Source of the DNA: CAZVCJ01 sp964625745
GTDB taxonomy: Bacteria > Chloroflexota > Anaerolineae > VGOG01
Length of the DNA stretch: 34,199 nucleotides
Assembly: GCA_964625745.1 (NCBI GenBank)
Contig: CAZVCJ010000026.1
Location: 1 to 34,199, forward strand
Direction of reading: 5' to 3'
Numbering within the stretch: the stretch's first letter is position 1; every line of letters begins with the position of its first letter. Positions 32,144 through 34,199 of this stretch are shown here, in pieces. The position numbers and the translations under genes are program-made. A model generated the notes under the pieces. It worked only from the letters and a program-made list of their open reading frames with translations, made no database searches and was not told the DNA's origin.

Positions 32144-33874
32144 TCAGTCTTGGATATAGTGGACGTCATATAGCCACTTGTCGAATCCCCGGCTGCTCAC
32201 CTTGAGACCTGTGACGTCGCTGGCCAGAGCGGTGTGGACGACATAGTTAACCATTGGGATGGCGTACGCCTGTTCTTTGAAGTAGATCTGGAATTCCTTC
32301 CAGGTTGCCGTTCGCTTTGCTGGATCCACTTCGCCAATGGCTGCTTCCAGGAGCTCATCCAACTTTGGATCCTCGATGCAGTTGAAATTCCAGCCCACTC
32401 CTTTCTGCGAGCTATGCCAGAAGCCAAACTGCCGGGACAGGACTGCGTGGATAGAGCCAAGGCATCCCCCCTCGTACTCACATGAATGGAGTGCCTCCAC
32501 CAGACCACTACCAGCCATGTAGGATACCTCCACGCTGATGCCAACCTTGGCCCACTGCGCTTGCAACAGTTCAGCCCATTTAAACGATCCTTCGCTGCCC
32601 ACGAGGGTGACTTTGAGCTCGTTGCCATCCTTCTCGCGGATGCCATCTCCATCAGTGTCCACCCAACCGGCTGCTTCCAAGAGCTCCTTGGCCTTCTCCG
32701 GATCGTAGAGGTAGTACTCTTCCACCTCAGGGTTGTACTCCTCGAATGTGGAGGTGAGGGGGCCGTAGGCCGGCGTTGTGGTGTCAAGGTAGACTATCCT
32801 GACGATTTCCTCCCTGTCAGTTGCGTAGTTCACAGCTTTACGCACATTGATATCGTCGAATGGCGGCTTTGAGACATTGGTACTTTGGCACAAGGGCATA
32901 CCTGGATAGGCAATTGTTAGCACATTGAAACGAGGGTCCTCCTTCAGTCGCGGCACATCGGCGAAAGGAATATCCTCAACTATCTGGACCTCTCCAGATT
33001 CCAACGTGCTGAGGCGGGTCTGCTCGTCCAAAATGATCTTGTAGACCAACTCATCCAGGTAAGCGGGACCTTGGTGATCGAAGACTTCCTCTGGTGCCCA
33101 ATTGTAGTCCGGATTGCGGACCAGAGTAAGGTGGTCGCCAGGGACCATCTCCTTAAACATGAAGGGTCCGGTACCCACTGGCTGCTGTGCAAGTTCGGGG
33201 CCGGCTCCAGGCGGGACGATGTTCAGAAACGCATCGCCGGCCAACTGGCCAAAGTACGGGCGCGGTTCCTTGAAATGGACCTTAACAGTGTAATCATCCA
33301 CGATCTCAGTGTGGTCGTAGCCGTCTAGATTCCCCAAAGCGATACCACCTGCTGGGAAGTCAGGATCCTTGATGCTATCAAAGGTGTACTTGACCGCTTC
33401 GGCGGTAAAGGGGGTCCCATCGTGGAACGTTACGCCCGTGCGCAGATAGAAAGTCCACGTCTTGGCATCTTCAGAACTTTCCCAGCGCTCGGCCAGCCCC
33501 GGAACCAGCTTCATATCCTCTCGCTGCCGCGTGAGCGTGTCGTAGATGTTGAAGCAAACTGCTGCCTCAAGTGCCTTCTGAGCTTGTCGGGGATCGAGTA
33601 TCTCGGGGCTCTGGTGAAGAACGTATACCAAGCGGCCGCCCTCCTTAGGGGTGGGCGCTTCTGGCGTGGCGGTCACTACTACCTCCTTCTCGACCATCAC
33701 GGTCTCGACTATCGTCTTCTCCACCACCTTTTCCTTCTCAACCTCGACGGTGACCGGAACCTCCTTCTCGACCACCACCTCCTTCTCAACCACCTGAGGG
33801 GTGGGAGATGCACAGGCTGAGAGCAGCACTGCCACCACAACCACAACCATACTAACAGTTTTCCAGGTCTTCAT
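32144..33874 (-). CDS. ABC transporter substrate-binding lipoprotein (dipeptide/opine/nickel class)
   Basis: 576 residues from ATG 33872-33874 (AAGGAGG about 8 bases upstream). Lipoprotein signal: positively charged start, hydrophobic stretch, lipobox LLSAC with lipid-bearing Cys21. A linker (about 25-70) is made of repeated VVEKEV units, as in many Chloroflexota binding proteins. The family 5 (SBP_bac_5) domain follows: RLVYVLHQSPEILDPRQ, then the WTFYLRTGVTFHDGTPFTAEAV signature and GTGPFMFKEMVPGD. Related proteins bind peptides, opines or metal-opine complexes; the ligand cannot be told. First gene of the transport-catabolism run. Confidence 0.92.
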   Translation of the reverse strand: MKTWKTVSMVVVVVAVLLSACASPTPQVVEKEVVVEKEVPVTVEVEKEKVVEKTIVETVMVEKEVVVTATPEAPTPKEGGRLVYVLHQSPEILDPRQAQKALEAAVCFNIYDTLTRQREDMKLVPGLAERWESSEDAKTWTFYLRTGVTFHDGTPFTAEAVKYTFDSIKDPDFPAGGIALGNLDGYDHTEIVDDYTVKVHFKEPRPYFGQLAGDAFLNIVPPGAGPELAQQPVGTGPFMFKEMVPGDHLTLVRNPDYNWAPEEVFDHQGPAYLDELVYKIILDEQTRLSTLESGEVQIVEDIPFADVPRLKEDPRFNVLTIAYPGMPLCQSTNVSKPPFDDINVRKAVNYATDREEIVRIVYLDTTTPAYGPLTSTFEEYNPEVEEYYLYDPEKAKELLEAAGWVDTDGDGIREKDGNELKVTLVGSEGSFKWAELLQAQWAKVGISVEVSYMAGSGLVEALHSCEYEGGCLGSIHAVLSRQFGFWHSSQKGVGWNFNCIEDPKLDELLEAAIGEVDPAKRTATWKEFQIYFKEQAYAIPMVNYVVHTALASDVTGLKVSSRGFDKWLYDVHYIQD

Positions 33875-34199
33875 CTCGATTTCCTCCTTAATTGGGATTT
33901 TAATTGGGGACGGATTTACCATCCGTTCCCTGGCCGCTGGACTGCAATCCAGCGGCGGCGAACTAGAACTAAATGAAGTTGTTCTCTTGGCATCACCTCC
34001 TTACCAGTAGTGCCTGGGTCGTCAGGCAGAAAGGGGATAAAACATGGTATCACAACCCCTCTCGCGCAAACGGTATCTCCGCTTCGTGCACAGCAAAGTC
34101 GGTCACTATGGTGGCCTGCGCACCAGGCACTGTCATTTCCACGTCTAGTGCAAGAGGTTTTATGTCTCAGCGCCCACTAATTCCTTGGCTAAATCAACT
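33875..34199. other. leader region of the transport operon
   Basis: It holds two small hairpins: GGACGGAT/ATCCGTTCC (33908-33929) and CCGCTGGA/TCCAGCGG (33934-33955), similar in style to the other dispersed palindromes. There is an 11-base perfect complement of the 16S anti-Shine-Dalgarno tail at 33992-34002 without a normally spaced start codon. No clear promoter is seen. The last 40 bases could be the 3' end of a minus-strand gene (stop at 34160-34162), but 12 codons are too few to call. Confidence 0.4.

Noticed and set aside
34050..34199. Open minus-strand stretches at the right edge: a 12-codon tail ending at 34160 and a 36-codon frame ending at 34050.
   Set aside because: Both look partly protein-like but are too short, and no family is recognisable. 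At most this is the 3' end of the next gene, perhaps with a frameshift.
1..34199. CRISPR array, tRNA or rRNA genes.
   Set aside because: No regularly spaced direct repeats, no tRNA cloverleaf landmarks and no rRNA sequence were seen; the anti-SD match at 33992 is not part of a 16S gene.

Overview
The window looks like a scaffold from an uncultured, moderately GC-rich bacterium, probably of the Chloroflexota (Anaerolineae-like). This assignment is an inference from gene style: a PP2C-like/NHL membrane protein, an LCP protein, a HAS-barrel/NurA pair, and many palindromic repeats lying inside coding frames. It is draft sequence. Both 100-N gaps (15423-15522 and 31705-31804) are flanked by the same 55 bases on each side, and collapsing that overlap restores an intact gene each time.

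Left part (1-8196, all minus strand): a defence-like island. From a near-consensus promoter at 8209-8237 the order is NurA nuclease, HAS-barrel protein, a 1349-residue Eco57I-class methyltransferase with an N-terminal PD-(D/E)XK-like region, a DUF4062 protein, a decayed patatin/methylase remnant, a small charged protein, and the N-terminus of a HerA/DUF87-type ATPase that runs off the edge. Centre-left (8390-16176, plus strand) is mostly housekeeping: xpt-guaA, a small antitoxin-like protein, a lone SbcD/Mre11-type nuclease, a PP2C-TM-beta-propeller membrane protein and an LCP cell-wall ligase.

At 16353-18267 (plus strand) a promoter, a cyclic-di-GMP-I (GEMM) riboswitch and a strong intrinsic terminator precede a stand-alone winged-helix regulator and an M16 zinc peptidase.

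At 18245-22856 (minus strand) lies a compact sulfur-relay operon with a consensus promoter and a palindromic operator: ArsR-type repressor, tandem NifX-like protein, DsrE, DsrF, DsrH, TusA, DsrE2, lipoate-protein ligase and OsmC. The OsmC gene carries an in-frame UGA exactly where the family has its catalytic cysteine. It is followed at the right distance by a hairpin with a GGUC loop, so it is probably a selenoprotein.

At 23404-33874 (minus strand) lies an uptake/amino-acid operon: dipeptide/opine-type binding lipoprotein, two permeases, opine dehydrogenase, 2-amino-3-ketobutyrate CoA ligase, a divergent SHMT paralogue, alanine dehydrogenase and a shortened acetolactate-synthase-like TPP protein. 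I infer import and breakdown or rearrangement of an opine or small peptide into glycine, alanine and pyruvate units. The substrate cannot be read from the sequence.
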